This document shows positions 1 to 8,716 of a stretch of DNA of 64,000 nucleotides, piece after piece. The stretch lies in NCBI RefSeq assembly GCF_014230315.1, contig NZ_JACLAW010000016.1, forward strand, positions 1 to 64,000. The letters run 5' to 3'. The stretch comes from Novosphingobium flavum. Lineage in GTDB: Bacteria; Pseudomonadota; Alphaproteobacteria; Sphingomonadales; Sphingomonadaceae. A model generated the notes under the pieces. It ran no database searches and was not told the origin of the DNA. It worked only from the letters and a program-made list of their open reading frames with translations. The position numbers were made by a program, and so were the translations under genes. Numbering within the stretch: position 1 is the first letter of the stretch; the number at the start of each line of letters is the position of its first letter.

Positions 1-2
1 GG

Positions 3-794
3 CTGGTGCGGCTGGAGCAGCGGCTCGGCACCCGGCTGGTTCATCGCACGACGCGGCGGATGGCCCCGACCTCTGCGGGGCAGGACCTGCTCGGCGCGTT
101 GTTGCCGCTGCGCGCCGCGCTGCGCGAAGCCGAGGACCGCATCGCCGGTAAGCAGGCGGAGATCGGCGGGCCGCTCAGGATCACGGCGCCGACCTCGTTC
201 GGGCGGATGCATGTCGTGCCGCACTTGCCCGCCTTCCTCGAGCGCCATCCCGAGGTGGACCTGGCGATCGACCTGTCCGACGAATTCGTCGACCTGATGG
301 ACGGCAACTACGACCTTGCCATCCGCATCGGGGCGCGGATCGGCGGGGGTCTGGTGGGGCACCGTCTTGCCACCAGCAACCGGGTGCTCTGCGCCGCGCC
401 GGCCTATCTCGACCGGTTCGGCCTGCCCGCCGGCATTGCGGACCTGACGCGCCACCGCCTGCTGGCCACTGAGCGGCAATTGCCGTGGCACCTCGACGGG
501 CCGGAGGGGACGGTGATCCACCATGGCAGAAGCGCGGTGCGGACCAATTCCAGCGAAGTGGTGCGCGAGCTTGCCGTGGGTGGCTGCGGCATTGCCCTGC
601 GCTCGATCTGGGACGTGGCGGACATGTTGGCGAGCGGCGCGCTGCGGCGAATCCTGCCGGCCTGGCGCGGCTCGCGAGAGGTGGGGATCTTCGCGGTTCA
701 TCCGCCGGCCCCGGCCCTGCCCGCGCGGGTCCGGGCGCTGATGGACCATTTGCAAGACGGCCTCAGGGGGCTGGAGGTCACCCGCGGGATTTAG
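3..794 (+). CDS. LysR-family transcriptional regulator (5' end cut off by window)
   Basis: One-component DNA-binding regulator. The visible part begins inside the winged HTH, at the conserved RLEQRLGTRLVHRTTRR segment, so the true start and recognition helix lie left of the window; the GTG at 6 is an internal Val codon and not a start. From about residue 55 the LysR substrate-binding domain follows (GPLRITAPTSFGR, then the DLAIRIG segment), and about 263 residues are visible. This is the subgroup with the TSFGR motif, common among regulators of oxidoreductases and aromatic-compound genes. It converges with the TetR gene 13 bp downstream. The effector cannot be read from the sequence. Confidence 0.9.
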   Translation: MVRLEQRLGTRLVHRTTRRMAPTSAGQDLLGALLPLRAALREAEDRIAGKQAEIGGPLRITAPTSFGRMHVVPHLPAFLERHPEVDLAIDLSDEFVDLMDGNYDLAIRIGARIGGGLVGHRLATSNRVLCAAPAYLDRFGLPAGIADLTRHRLLATERQLPWHLDGPEGTVIHHGRSAVRTNSSEVVRELAVGGCGIALRSIWDVADMLASGALRRILPAWRGSREVGIFAVHPPAPALPARVRALMDHLQDGLRGLEVTRGI

Positions 795-807
795 GCCGAG
801 TTCAGCC

Positions 808-1404
808 TCAACCAACGATCTGCGCGATGATCTCATCCAGGAAGTCGTGCAGGTTTTCCGAGGCGGTACGCATGGTCTGAACCGCCCGAAATGAATGGAG
901 CTCGATCAGGCCATGAAGCGCGAACCAGACGGCCAGTGCCCGCAGTTCGACCGCGCGATCATCGATCGTCAGGCCGGAAGCGCTGGCAATGCTGAGGCGC
1001 ATCAACCGCACCACTTCGGCCTGACCCCGCCCTCCATCGTTCACGAGTTCGCGGCTGCGCGTGGCCGACATCATGACCCCGTACAGAAGCGGATTTCGCA
1101 GCGCGAATTCCACGTAGATCAGGCAAAGCGCGCGAATGCGTTCCGGGCCGGACGCATATCGATCGAAAGCGCTGCCGGTCTCTGCGCAAAGCTCATCGAA
1201 GCCCTCGTCGGCGATCGCTTCCAGCAAGGCCTTCTTGTCGGCAAAGTGCTTGTAGGGAGCACCCGGACTGACGCCCGCCCTGCGCGATGTTGCGCGCAGC
1301 GAAAGCCCGTCGGCACCCTCCTCGTTCAGCAAGGCGCGGCCGGCCTCGATCAACGCGCGGCGAACGTCGCGCGGGCGATCGAGATCGGACTTCGCTAGGT
1401 TCAA
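808..1404 (-). CDS. TetR/AcrR-family regulator with WHG-type C-terminal domain
   Basis: 198-residue repressor-type protein. The N-terminal TetR HTH spans about residues 12-58 (RALIEAGRALLNEEGADGLS, then VSPGAPYKHFADKKALL). The C-terminal ligand/dimer domain has the AVWFALHGLIEL segment near residue 165, characteristic of the WHG subfamily. It is transcribed divergently from the TonB-dependent receptor, with a 231-bp shared intergenic region that contains a GGTAA-N7-TTACC palindrome, so it may control the receptor and itself. The ligand is unknown. Confidence 0.88.
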   Translation of the reverse strand: MNLAKSDLDRPRDVRRALIEAGRALLNEEGADGLSLRATSRRAGVSPGAPYKHFADKKALLEAIADEGFDELCAETGSAFDRYASGPERIRALCLIYVEFALRNPLLYGVMMSATRSRELVNDGGRGQAEVVRLMRLSIASASGLTIDDRAVELRALAVWFALHGLIELHSFRAVQTMRTASENLHDFLDEIIAQIVG

Positions 1405-1518
1405 CTCTGCCTCGTCTGCCAGCCGCGCGCTTCATGGAGCATAGCGTGCAGCACGTTCATTGCACCCGCCTATGCGCGGCCCATTGGTGTGCCATTCGCA
1501 ACAGATTGTCCACAAGTT

Positions 1519-1535
1519 GGTAATCACTGTTTACC
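1519..1535. promoter_or_regulatory. Candidate operator, GGTAA-N7-TTACC palindrome
   Basis: A perfect 5-bp inverted repeat with 7-bp spacer (17 bp in total, the usual size of a TetR-family site). It lies in the divergent region between the TetR gene (start 1404) and the receptor gene (start 1636). The pairing is seen directly; assignment to the neighbouring TetR regulator is inference. Short palindromes of this size also occur by chance. Confidence 0.35.
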
Positions 1536-1635
1536 GCATGGAGTGATATGTTTCCTTCCAGGCACTCGGAGAACCGCGAAATCAAGCGGATGCGAGGCGG
1601 GAATAGCTGGCGGATCGAGCGAGGGGGAGAGGTAT

Positions 1636-3894
1636 ATGGACAACCGGTGGAAGCATACGTCGGGCATGGCGGCCCTGATCGCCGCAGCAGCCCTGGGTTC
1701 GACCAGCGCCCTTGCGCAAGCGAGCGATGGCGGCGGCCTCGGCGAGATCATCGTCACCGCACAGAAGCGGTCCGAGGCGGCGCAAAACGTGCCGGTGGCG
1801 ATTACGTCGATCGATCCGGGCAGGCTGTCGAGCTCCGGCATCACGGACACGACCGAGCTCAAGCAACTCGCACCTGCGCTCAACTTCAATACCAATCTTG
1901 GCGGCTTCGGCCAGCCGCGCATCCGCGGCATCGGCACCACGGCGACCGGCCCCGGCATCGAGAACCCGGTCGCGACCTATGTCGACGGCGTCTACATCGG
2001 TTCGTCCACCGGCGCGATCTTCGCCCTGGCCGACGTCCAGCAGATCGACGTGCTCAACGGGCCGCAGGGCACCCTGTTCGGCCGCAATGCTACCGGCGGC
2101 GTGATCCAGGTTACCACCAAGGAGCCAACCGACACGCCCCACGTCAGCGGGCAGGTCCATTACGGTAACTATGACAGCTGGGGCGGTTCGGCCTATGCCA
2201 CGGGAGGGCTTGCCGATGGGCTCGCCGCCAGCATCGCCGGCGTGTTCAATCAGCAGGACAAGGGCTACGGTCGCAATCTCGCCACCGGCAGCGAAGTACA
2301 GAAGGGCTGGGACTATGGCCTGCGCGGCAAGCTGCGTTGGCAACTGCCCGATGGTGCGACCAGCATCACGCTGGCGGGTGACTATTCGGAATCGAGCCGC
2401 AGCGATCCGGCAATCCGCACTTACCAGGGGCTGACGATCGCGGGCACGCCGACCCCCGGCGGCGACCGCGACATCTACCTGAACGTCGATCCCATCGTGC
2501 GTACCCACCAGGGCGGCGCAATGCTTAACGTCAGCCACGATTTCGCGGGCGTGCAACTGGTCTCGATCTCGTCCTTCCGCGAAGCGCGGCTTTACACCAA
2601 GATCGACGCCGACCAGACCACGGCGAACTCGCTGACCTTTTCGGAAGTGCAGAAGGATCGCCAGTTCACTCAGGAACTCCAGCTGCTGTCCACGGGCACC
2701 GGCCCCTTCAAATGGACGCTCGGCGGTTTCTACATGTGGTCGGAAGGCAAGTACGATCCGATCAAGACCGAGGGCGTGCTGGCTTGCGGCTTTGCCTGTG
2801 CCAACGACATCATCGTCCAGTACGTTCGGCAGAAGCTGAATTCCTGGGCCGCCTTCGCGCAGGGCACCTATGCCATCGACGATACCACCAACATTACGGC
2901 CGGTCTGCGCTATACGATCGACAACCGCCTGATCGACGAGAGCCAGACCATCACCACCGTGCCGTTCTTCGGGGCGAATACCGTTGTCTCGGGCACGGCG
3001 CTGGCATCGAAGAAGTTCCCGAAGCTGACCTGGCGGCTGGCCATGGACCACCGCTTCTCGCCCGAGGTGATGGCCTACGCTTCGTACAACCGCGGCTTCA
3101 AGAGCGGCTCGTTTCAGCCCAACAGCTTCCCGCCCAAGGTACTTCAGCCTGAAACGGTCGATGCCTTCGAAGTGGGGTTGAAGACCGACCTTGCCGACCG
3201 CAAGGTCAGGTTGAACCTTTCGGCCTTCTATTACGACTATACCAACATTCAGGCCAACCAGATCATCCAGGGGCAGCTGTTCGTCTACAACTCCCCCGGC
3301 TCGATCAATTACGGCCTCGATGCGGATCTGGCGATCAGGGCCACGCCGAACCTGACCCTGACCGCTGGCGCCGCCCTCCTGCACGCCCGTTACAAGCAAG
3401 GGTTTACCTCGGCTTTCTGGTCGATTCCGGCTCCCAATGCCAATAGCAACGCCAACCCGTTCTTCCATTCCATCGGCGGCAATTCGGTGATCCAGTGCCC
3501 GGCCGTGGGCGGGGTCAACGCCTTCGTTCCGGCCACTTTCGCGCCCTGCGATGCATCGGGCCTGCACATCCAGAATACGCCGGACGTAACTCTCAACGCC
3601 GGCTTCACCTATTCCGTCCCGGTGGGCAGCGGCCACGTCGATCTGGCGGGCAACGTCTACTACAATGGCGGCTATTACGACGATCCGCAGAACCGCCTGC
3701 GTCAGCCGAACTACACCCTGCTGGATGCCTCGGTAACCTGGTATGCCCGGGCCGACAGTCTCTTCGTCAAGGTCTGGGGCAAGAACCTGGCCGATACCTT
3801 CCATACCCAGCAGCAGAACGCGCTCGACGTGGGCGACAACCGCGTCGCCGCCCCGCCGCGCACCTACGGCGTGACACTCGGTTTCAAATACTGA
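1636..3894 (+). CDS. TonB-dependent outer-membrane receptor
   Basis: 752-residue outer-membrane transporter that takes up a ligand using TonB energy. The start is the ATG at 1636 after an AGGGGGAGAGG Shine-Dalgarno stretch; the frame is open 49 codons further up but without a signal sequence. A signal peptide ends near ALAQA (about residue 27). It is followed by the sphingomonad-type segment EIIVTAQKRSEAAQNVPVAI (TonB box plus plug entrance), a plug domain to about residue 155, and a 22-strand-type barrel ending in an aromatic residue (GVTLGFKY). The next gene is a GcvT-fold O-demethylase-like protein, which suggests an aromatic or methylated ligand, but the substrate cannot be read from sequence. 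Confidence 0.92.
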   Translation: MDNRWKHTSGMAALIAAAALGSTSALAQASDGGGLGEIIVTAQKRSEAAQNVPVAITSIDPGRLSSSGITDTTELKQLAPALNFNTNLGGFGQPRIRGIGTTATGPGIENPVATYVDGVYIGSSTGAIFALADVQQIDVLNGPQGTLFGRNATGGVIQVTTKEPTDTPHVSGQVHYGNYDSWGGSAYATGGLADGLAASIAGVFNQQDKGYGRNLATGSEVQKGWDYGLRGKLRWQLPDGATSITLAGDYSESSRSDPAIRTYQGLTIAGTPTPGGDRDIYLNVDPIVRTHQGGAMLNVSHDFAGVQLVSISSFREARLYTKIDADQTTANSLTFSEVQKDRQFTQELQLLSTGTGPFKWTLGGFYMWSEGKYDPIKTEGVLACGFACANDIIVQYVRQKLNSWAAFAQGTYAIDDTTNITAGLRYTIDNRLIDESQTITTVPFFGANTVVSGTALASKKFPKLTWRLAMDHRFSPEVMAYASYNRGFKSGSFQPNSFPPKVLQPETVDAFEVGLKTDLADRKVRLNLSAFYYDYTNIQANQIIQGQLFVYNSPGSINYGLDADLAIRATPNLTLTAGAALLHARYKQGFTSAFWSIPAPNANSNANPFFHSIGGNSVIQCPAVGGVNAFVPATFAPCDASGLHIQNTPDVTLNAGFTYSVPVGSGHVDLAGNVYYNGGYYDDPQNRLRQPNYTLLDASVTWYARADSLFVKVWGKNLADTFHTQQQNALDVGDNRVAAPPRTYGVTLGFKY

Positions 3895-3979
3895 CTCCCG
3901 GCCGCAAGGCCATCTCAAGCCTGCGCCACCGTTCCCAGGAACCGGTGGCGCCTTTGTTCTCGGGAACAGGAATTCAGCG

Positions 3980-5293
3980 ATGCTCACGTCCCCCTTCAAG
4001 CAGGCCTGCGCGATCCCCTTCTATCCGCAGTACGGCCTGTTCAGCCTCACGGGCGGGTTTGTCCGGCAATGGGAATACAACGGTTGGAAGCGCGAGAGCC
4101 TGTCGTGGAAGAAGACCTGCTACATCCACGCGGGCCTGTCCGGTATGGGCCAGATCACCTATCGCGGCCGCGATGCGGAAGCCTTTCTCGCCCGGACCTT
4201 CGTCAACAACTTCAGCAAGTTTCGCGTCGGCACGGCCAAACATGCCATCGCCTGCGACGATCGCGGTTTGATCGCCGGCCACGGCGTGCTGCAGAAGCGG
4301 GGTGAGGAGGAATTCCGTCTCTATGTCGCCGGGCCTTGGACGCCCTATGCGTTCAGCCGCTTTTCCGGGGATGTCGAGCAGGCGGTGGGCGACGACTTCC
4401 TGTTCCAGATTGCCGGACCGACCTCGCTGGAAACGCTGGAGGCTGCGACCGGGGAGAGCCTGCGCGACATTGCCTTCCTGCGCTATCGGCAGGTCACCAT
4501 CTGCGGTCACGAGATCCAGATCATGCGTCTCGGCATGGCCGGTACGCTGGCCTTCGAACTGCACGGCTCCTTGGCGCATGGACCCGAGATCTATGACGCG
4601 ATCCTGCGCGCCGGGGTTCCTTTCGGGATCGAGCCGCTCGGCTGGCAGACCTTCCAGGTCAACCATGTCGAGGGCGGATTTCCGCAGCAGTTCTGGACCT
4701 TCCAGTCCGCGATGCACGACGATCCCGGCTTTCGCGGATGGATGGCGCAGCAGCCTTGGCACTTCCCCGATCCGGCGCCCGCCGGCAGTGTCGATCCGGC
4801 CGACTTTCGCGCCCGCTGCCGCACTCCTGTCGAGGTCGGCTGGGAGCGTTCGGTTCGGCTTGACCACGATTTTACCGGCCGCGCTGCGGTCGAGGCGGAA
4901 CTGGCCGCGCCGCGGCGGACCGTCGTCACCCTTGAATGGAATGCGGAGGATGTCATCGACATCTATGCCTCGCTGCTGCGCGAAGGCGAGGAATACAAAT
5001 ATCTCGAAATTCCGGTTTCGCCTGCCAATCGGGGAATTTGTGGCCACGCAGATCATGTGATGAAAGATGGTGTGCCGGTCGGCATCTCCTCCGGCACGGT
5101 GTACAGCTATCATTTCCGCAAGGTGATCTCGCACTGTACCATTGATGGGGCTGAAGCGAATGAGGGGGCCGAGGTGGTCATCCTGTGGGGCGACCATGGT
5201 GGGCGACTGAAGGAAGTACGCGCGACCGTCGCCCGGTTCCCATATCTTTGCGAAGGTCGTAATCAGTCGGTCGATCTCACGCGGGTTCCTTAA
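3980..5293 (+). CDS. GcvT-fold aminomethyltransferase family protein, LigM/DesA-like O-demethylase candidate
   Basis: 437 residues, with a GCV_T tetrahydrofolate-binding fold (about 40-290) and a C-terminal barrel domain (about 330-430). The N-terminal stretch WEYNGWKRESLSWKKTCYIH resembles the aminomethyltransferase-like proteins of sphingomonads, which include the THF-dependent vanillate/syringate O-demethylases LigM and DesA (about 470 aa). Such enzymes move a methyl group from an aryl methoxy group to THF. No other glycine-cleavage genes (gcvH, gcvP) are near, which argues against T-protein itself. It lies 85 bp behind the TonB-dependent receptor on the same strand. Family confidence is good; the O-demethylase function is inference. 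Confidence 0.7.
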   Translation: MLTSPFKQACAIPFYPQYGLFSLTGGFVRQWEYNGWKRESLSWKKTCYIHAGLSGMGQITYRGRDAEAFLARTFVNNFSKFRVGTAKHAIACDDRGLIAGHGVLQKRGEEEFRLYVAGPWTPYAFSRFSGDVEQAVGDDFLFQIAGPTSLETLEAATGESLRDIAFLRYRQVTICGHEIQIMRLGMAGTLAFELHGSLAHGPEIYDAILRAGVPFGIEPLGWQTFQVNHVEGGFPQQFWTFQSAMHDDPGFRGWMAQQPWHFPDPAPAGSVDPADFRARCRTPVEVGWERSVRLDHDFTGRAAVEAELAAPRRTVVTLEWNAEDVIDIYASLLREGEEYKYLEIPVSPANRGICGHADHVMKDGVPVGISSGTVYSYHFRKVISHCTIDGAEANEGAEVVILWGDHGGRLKEVRATVARFPYLCEGRNQSVDLTRVP

Positions 5294-5299
5294 GGGCCA

Positions 5300-5509
5300 T
5301 CAATCGCCGTCCAGCAAAGCCCCAGCGGTCACCCCAAGTGGCTCCGCAAGCTTCTCCACGACAGTAATTGTCGGATTCCTCCGTCCTCGCTCGATGTCAC
5401 TGACATAGGTGCGGTGGATGCCGGCGCGGTCGGCGTAGTCTTCCTGGCTCCAGCCTTTGGCCTCGCGCAGGGCGCGTACATTCCGGCCGAGGCGTATCCG
5501 AATATCCAC
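5300..5509 (-). CDS. Small XRE/Cro-type HTH regulator
   Basis: A 69-residue protein that is almost entirely a lambda-repressor-type HTH (RVALREAKGW-like helix 1, then WSQEDYADRAGIHRTYVSDI recognition region, then ERGRRNPTITVVEKLAEPLG). Stand-alone XRE proteins of this size are common as regulators of mobile elements and restriction-modification systems. It ends 7 bp from the end of the convergent O-demethylase-like gene. Upstream, the divergent 120-bp region to the secreted protein gene carries GTCTACAGAC-type palindromes and a 12-bp inverted repeat that could be its operators. It marks the left edge of the terminase-bearing island. Confidence 0.85.
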   Translation of the reverse strand: MDIRIRLGRNVRALREAKGWSQEDYADRAGIHRTYVSDIERGRRNPTITVVEKLAEPLGVTAGALLDGD

Positions 5510-5513
5510 GGCC

Positions 5514-5611
5514 GTCTACAGACAGCCATGTCGCTCATCGATCTACAGACGATCAGTGACATTTGACGTTGACTTGCCCCGCAAACGAAGCCTGATGGGT
5601 GTCACTGATCG
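5514..5611. promoter_or_regulatory. Divergent control region with repeated palindromes
   Basis: Three sequence elements lie between the XRE gene and the secreted-protein gene. GTCTACAGAC at 5514-5523 (arms GTCT/AGAC) is nearly repeated as ATCTACAGAC at 5541-5550. A 12-bp perfect inverted repeat follows, CGATCAGTGACA at 5550-5561 and TGTCACTGATCG at 5600-5611, with a 38-bp spacer holding a TTGACG hexamer at about 5563. The placement fits autoregulation by the XRE protein; this is inferred from position only. Confidence 0.45.
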
Positions 5612-5629
5612 ACGACATTGGGGCGCGGC

Positions 5630-6262
5630 ATGGATGTGCGGATTTGTTGGATGGCGGCAGCGGCTGGGCTGCTGGCAAGCGGGGTAGCGGCCCAGTCCAA
5701 AGAGGAACGGATCGAGCCGAGCCCGGCCCAGTTGGCCAAGCTCAATGCCCTGACCCCGGAAGGCGTCGCGGCGTTGGTGACGGTGAAGGGCGACGAACTC
5801 GAACCGGTGACGGTGCTGACCACGGCCGAGGCGTGGAAGAGCAAGGGCGCCTTTACCGATCCGGTCCGCTCGGACGCGATGCTCCGGGCTTTTATCAGCA
5901 CCAGGACCGGCGAGGTGCGCTGGCAGGTCTACGAGGAGGTCTCGTACAACTATGCCTACCGCATGTTCCGGCAGGCGGTCTATGCGACGGCGGCGGGGGC
6001 GCAGTCGGCTGCGGTGACCGAACTCGCCCACGAGGTGCTGGGCTGCTTCGGCGGGACCTGCTCCTACCGCGACACGCTCGGGTTCGACCTTCCCGAGGCG
6101 GCGGTCCGCGAGATTGCCGCGCAGTACCACCCCGGCGGCTCACCCTTGTGGCGGTTCCGCTTCAAGGCGCAAAGCGGGCTCGACTGGGAAGACCGGATTG
6201 CGCCGGCCGAGGCGGCCGGGCTGCTGCTCGCGGTCGAGCACAGGACGAGCAAACGGCCGTGA
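5630..6262 (+). CDS. Secreted protein of unknown function
   Basis: 210 residues. I chose the ATG at 5630 because it opens directly into a signal peptide (MDVRICWMAAAAGLLASGVA, cleavage likely after AA before QSKEE); a TTG four codons upstream is possible. The mature part has no motif I recognise. It contains a Cys pair in CFGGTCSY (about residue 143) that could form a disulfide, and a KPV-less mixed alpha/beta composition. It overlaps the next gene by 4 bp (GTGA), so the two are probably translated together, although a periplasmic protein and a GIY-YIG nuclease are an odd couple. Function unknown. Confidence 0.7.
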   Translation: MDVRICWMAAAAGLLASGVAAQSKEERIEPSPAQLAKLNALTPEGVAALVTVKGDELEPVTVLTTAEAWKSKGAFTDPVRSDAMLRAFISTRTGEVRWQVYEEVSYNYAYRMFRQAVYATAAGAQSAAVTELAHEVLGCFGGTCSYRDTLGFDLPEAAVREIAAQYHPGGSPLWRFRFKAQSGLDWEDRIAPAEAAGLLLAVEHRTSKRP

Positions 6263-7146
6263 GCGTGTTGCCGGCCAACCTTGATTTCCGGGGAATGCTG
6301 GACCTCGCCAGCCTCGACCCGCGTGAGGTGGTAGCCGTGCGCCATGCCCCGCAGCAGAAGGCCCTGCGCCGCGTGCTGCCCTGGCTGGTGGTCGAGCGCC
6401 CCGAACTGTTCATGGCCTGGCAGCAGATCCAGTGGGAGAAACTGGAAAAGGCCCTGATGCGGGCCCGCTACATGGCCTCGTTCGTGGGGCAGGACAGCGG
6501 CATGGCAACCTTTGCCGGGATCAGCCGGATCACCGGCTGGCAGAGCCTCGATCATGCGGCCTATCTCGACTTTCCCGGCAACCGCGAACTGGCCGACCTC
6601 GGCATGGACCTGCGCGGGCCAGACATGGAACACTGCCTCGCCTTCGAGCTGGAGGAGACCGGTTGCTTTGCCGATTACGTCGGTCGGCTGGTGGTGAACT
6701 GGCCGACGCCCTCGCGTCAGTGGTGGCGCTGGGCTGGCAATGCCTCGTTCCCGGTCAGCGCAATCGATCCGGACAGCCGGTTCGTCCGCGCGATGCCGGA
6801 ATGGAGTGATCTGATCCTGAGCTGGTACGAGTTGCAGAGCCTGCCTGCGTCGTGGATCAGCGCGCTGGCGCAGTGGCGCGGGGTTTACCTGATCCACGAT
6901 GTCGAGAGGCGGGCGGGCTATGTCGGCTCGGCCTATGGCGAGGACAATATCCTCGGCCGCTGGCGGGGTTATGCCCGTACCGGCCACGGCGGCAATGTCG
7001 CTCTGCGCCAGAGCAATCCTGCAAACCTGCGCTTCTCCATCCTCCAGCGCACCTCGCCCGATCTTGAGCCAGCCGATGTCATCGCGCTGGAAGCCAGCTG
7101 GAAGAACCGCCTGCACACCCGCGAGGCCGGGCTCAACCGCAACTGA
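6259..7146 (+). CDS. GIY-YIG nuclease-domain protein
   Basis: 295 residues from a GTG start that overlaps the preceding stop by 4 bp. The C-terminal part, from about residue 208, reads GVYLIHDVERRAGYVGSAYG, which holds the GIY and YIG core motifs (here GVY and YVG). A GRWRGYARTGHGG segment with the conserved Arg and a Glu near the end (ALEASWKNRL) completes a short GIY-YIG domain. The first 200 residues are unfamiliar. The gene is convergent with terL, 4 bp apart. Nucleases of this family act as homing endonucleases, restriction enzymes or repair enzymes; in this setting a phage- or defence-linked role is plausible but not shown. Confidence 0.75.
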   Translation: MSVLPANLDFRGMLDLASLDPREVVAVRHAPQQKALRRVLPWLVVERPELFMAWQQIQWEKLEKALMRARYMASFVGQDSGMATFAGISRITGWQSLDHAAYLDFPGNRELADLGMDLRGPDMEHCLAFELEETGCFADYVGRLVVNWPTPSRQWWRWAGNASFPVSAIDPDSRFVRAMPEWSDLILSWYELQSLPASWISALAQWRGVYLIHDVERRAGYVGSAYGEDNILGRWRGYARTGHGGNVALRQSNPANLRFSILQRTSPDLEPADVIALEASWKNRLHTREAGLNRN

Positions 7147-7150
7147 AGGG

Positions 7151-8716
7151 TCAGTACAGACCAGGATCGTCGTCCTCGTTGACGTTGTACCAGGCCTCGT
7201 CGTCCTCCTCGTCCCGCTCATCGCCGTAGTAGCGGAAGCCGTAGCCGATGCCGATCTCTTCCGGCGCGGCGGGTGGGCTGTTCCACCAGGCGCCGTGCTG
7301 GCGCACCCAGCCGAGCAACTGCGACAGGGCATCGACCTGATCGTCATGGCGCCCGTTGGGGAAGGCGCTCACCTCGCGGATGAACTCGGCCAGCCACGGC
7401 GCATCTTCGGGCACATGGACCCGGCCGGCCTCGATCATCGCGCTGACCCCGAGCGCGCGGCTCTGCTTGTCGGTCTCGGGCCGCCGCCCGACGGGGGAAG
7501 GCACGCCCGGCGGATCGTCGTGCCTCAGGTTCTGGATCAGCTGGGTGCCCGAGGCCTGGTCCTCGATCAGCAGGACATCGGCGCGATGTTCGCGGGCCAG
7601 GCTGATCGCGGTGCGGGTGAGATCGGGCAGTTGCAGCCGGCCCCGGAACAGGTCGAGGATGTAGACGTCGTTGCCGCGGACCAGCGCGGTCACGCAGACC
7701 GACCAGTCGTTGTGGGGGTTGTCCTTGCTTGCCGTATCCCACGACTGGATCACGGTCCCGGGAAAGCGGGCAAAGCCAGCGGTAGCAAACGTCCTGAACC
7801 ACTCGCCCCGGATCACATTGCCGAGCGCGGGCACCGGGTCCTGCTGGTACTGTGCGGCAAAGGCATAGGAGCCCATGGCCGCCTTCAGCTCCATCAGGAC
7901 CGGCAGCGGCTCGCGCGCGGGGTGGAGCAGTTCACCCGCCTTGCGGCGATGGACCCGCCTGCGGGTAAGCGGGATCGTCATGTCTACCTCGGCGATGGCC
8001 GCCAGCGTGAGGTGCTCCCACCCGCCGCTCTCGAGCAGCATCCCGGCCAGGTCATCCTCGTGCAGGCGCTGCATCACGCAGAGCATGGTCCCGCGGCTCT
8101 TGTCGTCGAGCCGGGAGGACAGGGTCGAGCGGAACCAGCCGTTGACGAAGGTGCGGGTGGTCTCCGAGTTCGCCTCCTCGGGCTTGATCACGTCGTCCAT
8201 GATGATGATGTCGCCGCCGCGCCCGGTCAGGGTGCCCCCGACCGAGGTCGAGAGCCGGCCGCCGCGCCGGGTGGTCTCGAAGTCATAGTTGGCCGAGCGC
8301 TTTTGCGCGATGACGGTGCCGGGAAAGGCTTCGCGGTACCAGGCAGACTGCATGACCGAGAGGCAATCGCGCGCCAGCTTGCCCGACAGTTCGTTGGAAT
8401 AGCTGACACAGACGAAGTTGAGGGCCGGGTTCTTGCCCAGCATCCAGGCCACCCAGGCGACGCTGATCGCGATCGACTTGCCGTTGCGCGGGGGCAGGGT
8501 GATGAGCAGGCGGCGGTTGTCGCCGGCCCGGACGCGATCGAGCTGGTGCACGATCGCGTCAAAGTGCCAGTTCCAGACCATGACCTCGCCGCCGTTCACG
8601 AAGGCGAAGGCCTTGCGCAGGAAGTAGGCAAAGTCGTGGACCAGCAGCCAGTTGTGGACCGCGACCGGATCGCTGAACCGGTCCGCCAGCCCGGGAGGCA
8701 GGCCCCGCTCTATCAT
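7151..8716 (-). CDS. terL: Phage terminase large subunit (DNA-packaging ATPase/nuclease)
   Basis: A 521-residue, full-length terminase. The ATPase half has a Walker-A-like PPRNGKS (75-81), Walker B with catalytic acid IIIMDDV (170-176), and a coupling segment near 210. The nuclease half is RNase-H-like, with its acidic residues in QSWDTAS (D327), LIEDQASGT (E385/D386) and DDQVDAL (458-464). It therefore looks intact, not decayed. The very C-terminus is acidic (DERDEEDDEAWYNVNEDDD). It belongs to the family with the psiM2-type C-terminal domain. It overlaps the DUF5681 gene by 4 bp and is last in a leftward operon behind it and the methyltransferase. No portal or capsid gene follows, which is unusual for terL. 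Confidence 0.93.
   Translation of the reverse strand: MIERGLPPGLADRFSDPVAVHNWLLVHDFAYFLRKAFAFVNGGEVMVWNWHFDAIVHQLDRVRAGDNRRLLITLPPRNGKSIAISVAWVAWMLGKNPALNFVCVSYSNELSGKLARDCLSVMQSAWYREAFPGTVIAQKRSANYDFETTRRGGRLSTSVGGTLTGRGGDIIIMDDVIKPEEANSETTRTFVNGWFRSTLSSRLDDKSRGTMLCVMQRLHEDDLAGMLLESGGWEHLTLAAIAEVDMTIPLTRRRVHRRKAGELLHPAREPLPVLMELKAAMGSYAFAAQYQQDPVPALGNVIRGEWFRTFATAGFARFPGTVIQSWDTASKDNPHNDWSVCVTALVRGNDVYILDLFRGRLQLPDLTRTAISLAREHRADVLLIEDQASGTQLIQNLRHDDPPGVPSPVGRRPETDKQSRALGVSAMIEAGRVHVPEDAPWLAEFIREVSAFPNGRHDDQVDALSQLLGWVRQHGAWWNSPPAAPEEIGIGYGFRYYGDERDEEDDEAWYNVNEDDDPGLY

Noticed and set aside
1582-3999. Long open frame antisense to the TonB-dependent receptor
   Set aside because: High-G+C genomes give long shadow frames; it has no signal, motif or start context, while the sense frame is a clear receptor. 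Same reasoning applies to the long antisense frames over ftsH (28293-30377) and dnaB (30944-32578).
5599-7146. A single 515-aa gene covering the secreted protein and the GIY-YIG gene
   Set aside because: The first 220 codons of that frame are an unrelated, Arg-rich shadow of the secreted-protein gene, which has a good signal peptide in another frame; the GTG at 6259 starts the true second gene.
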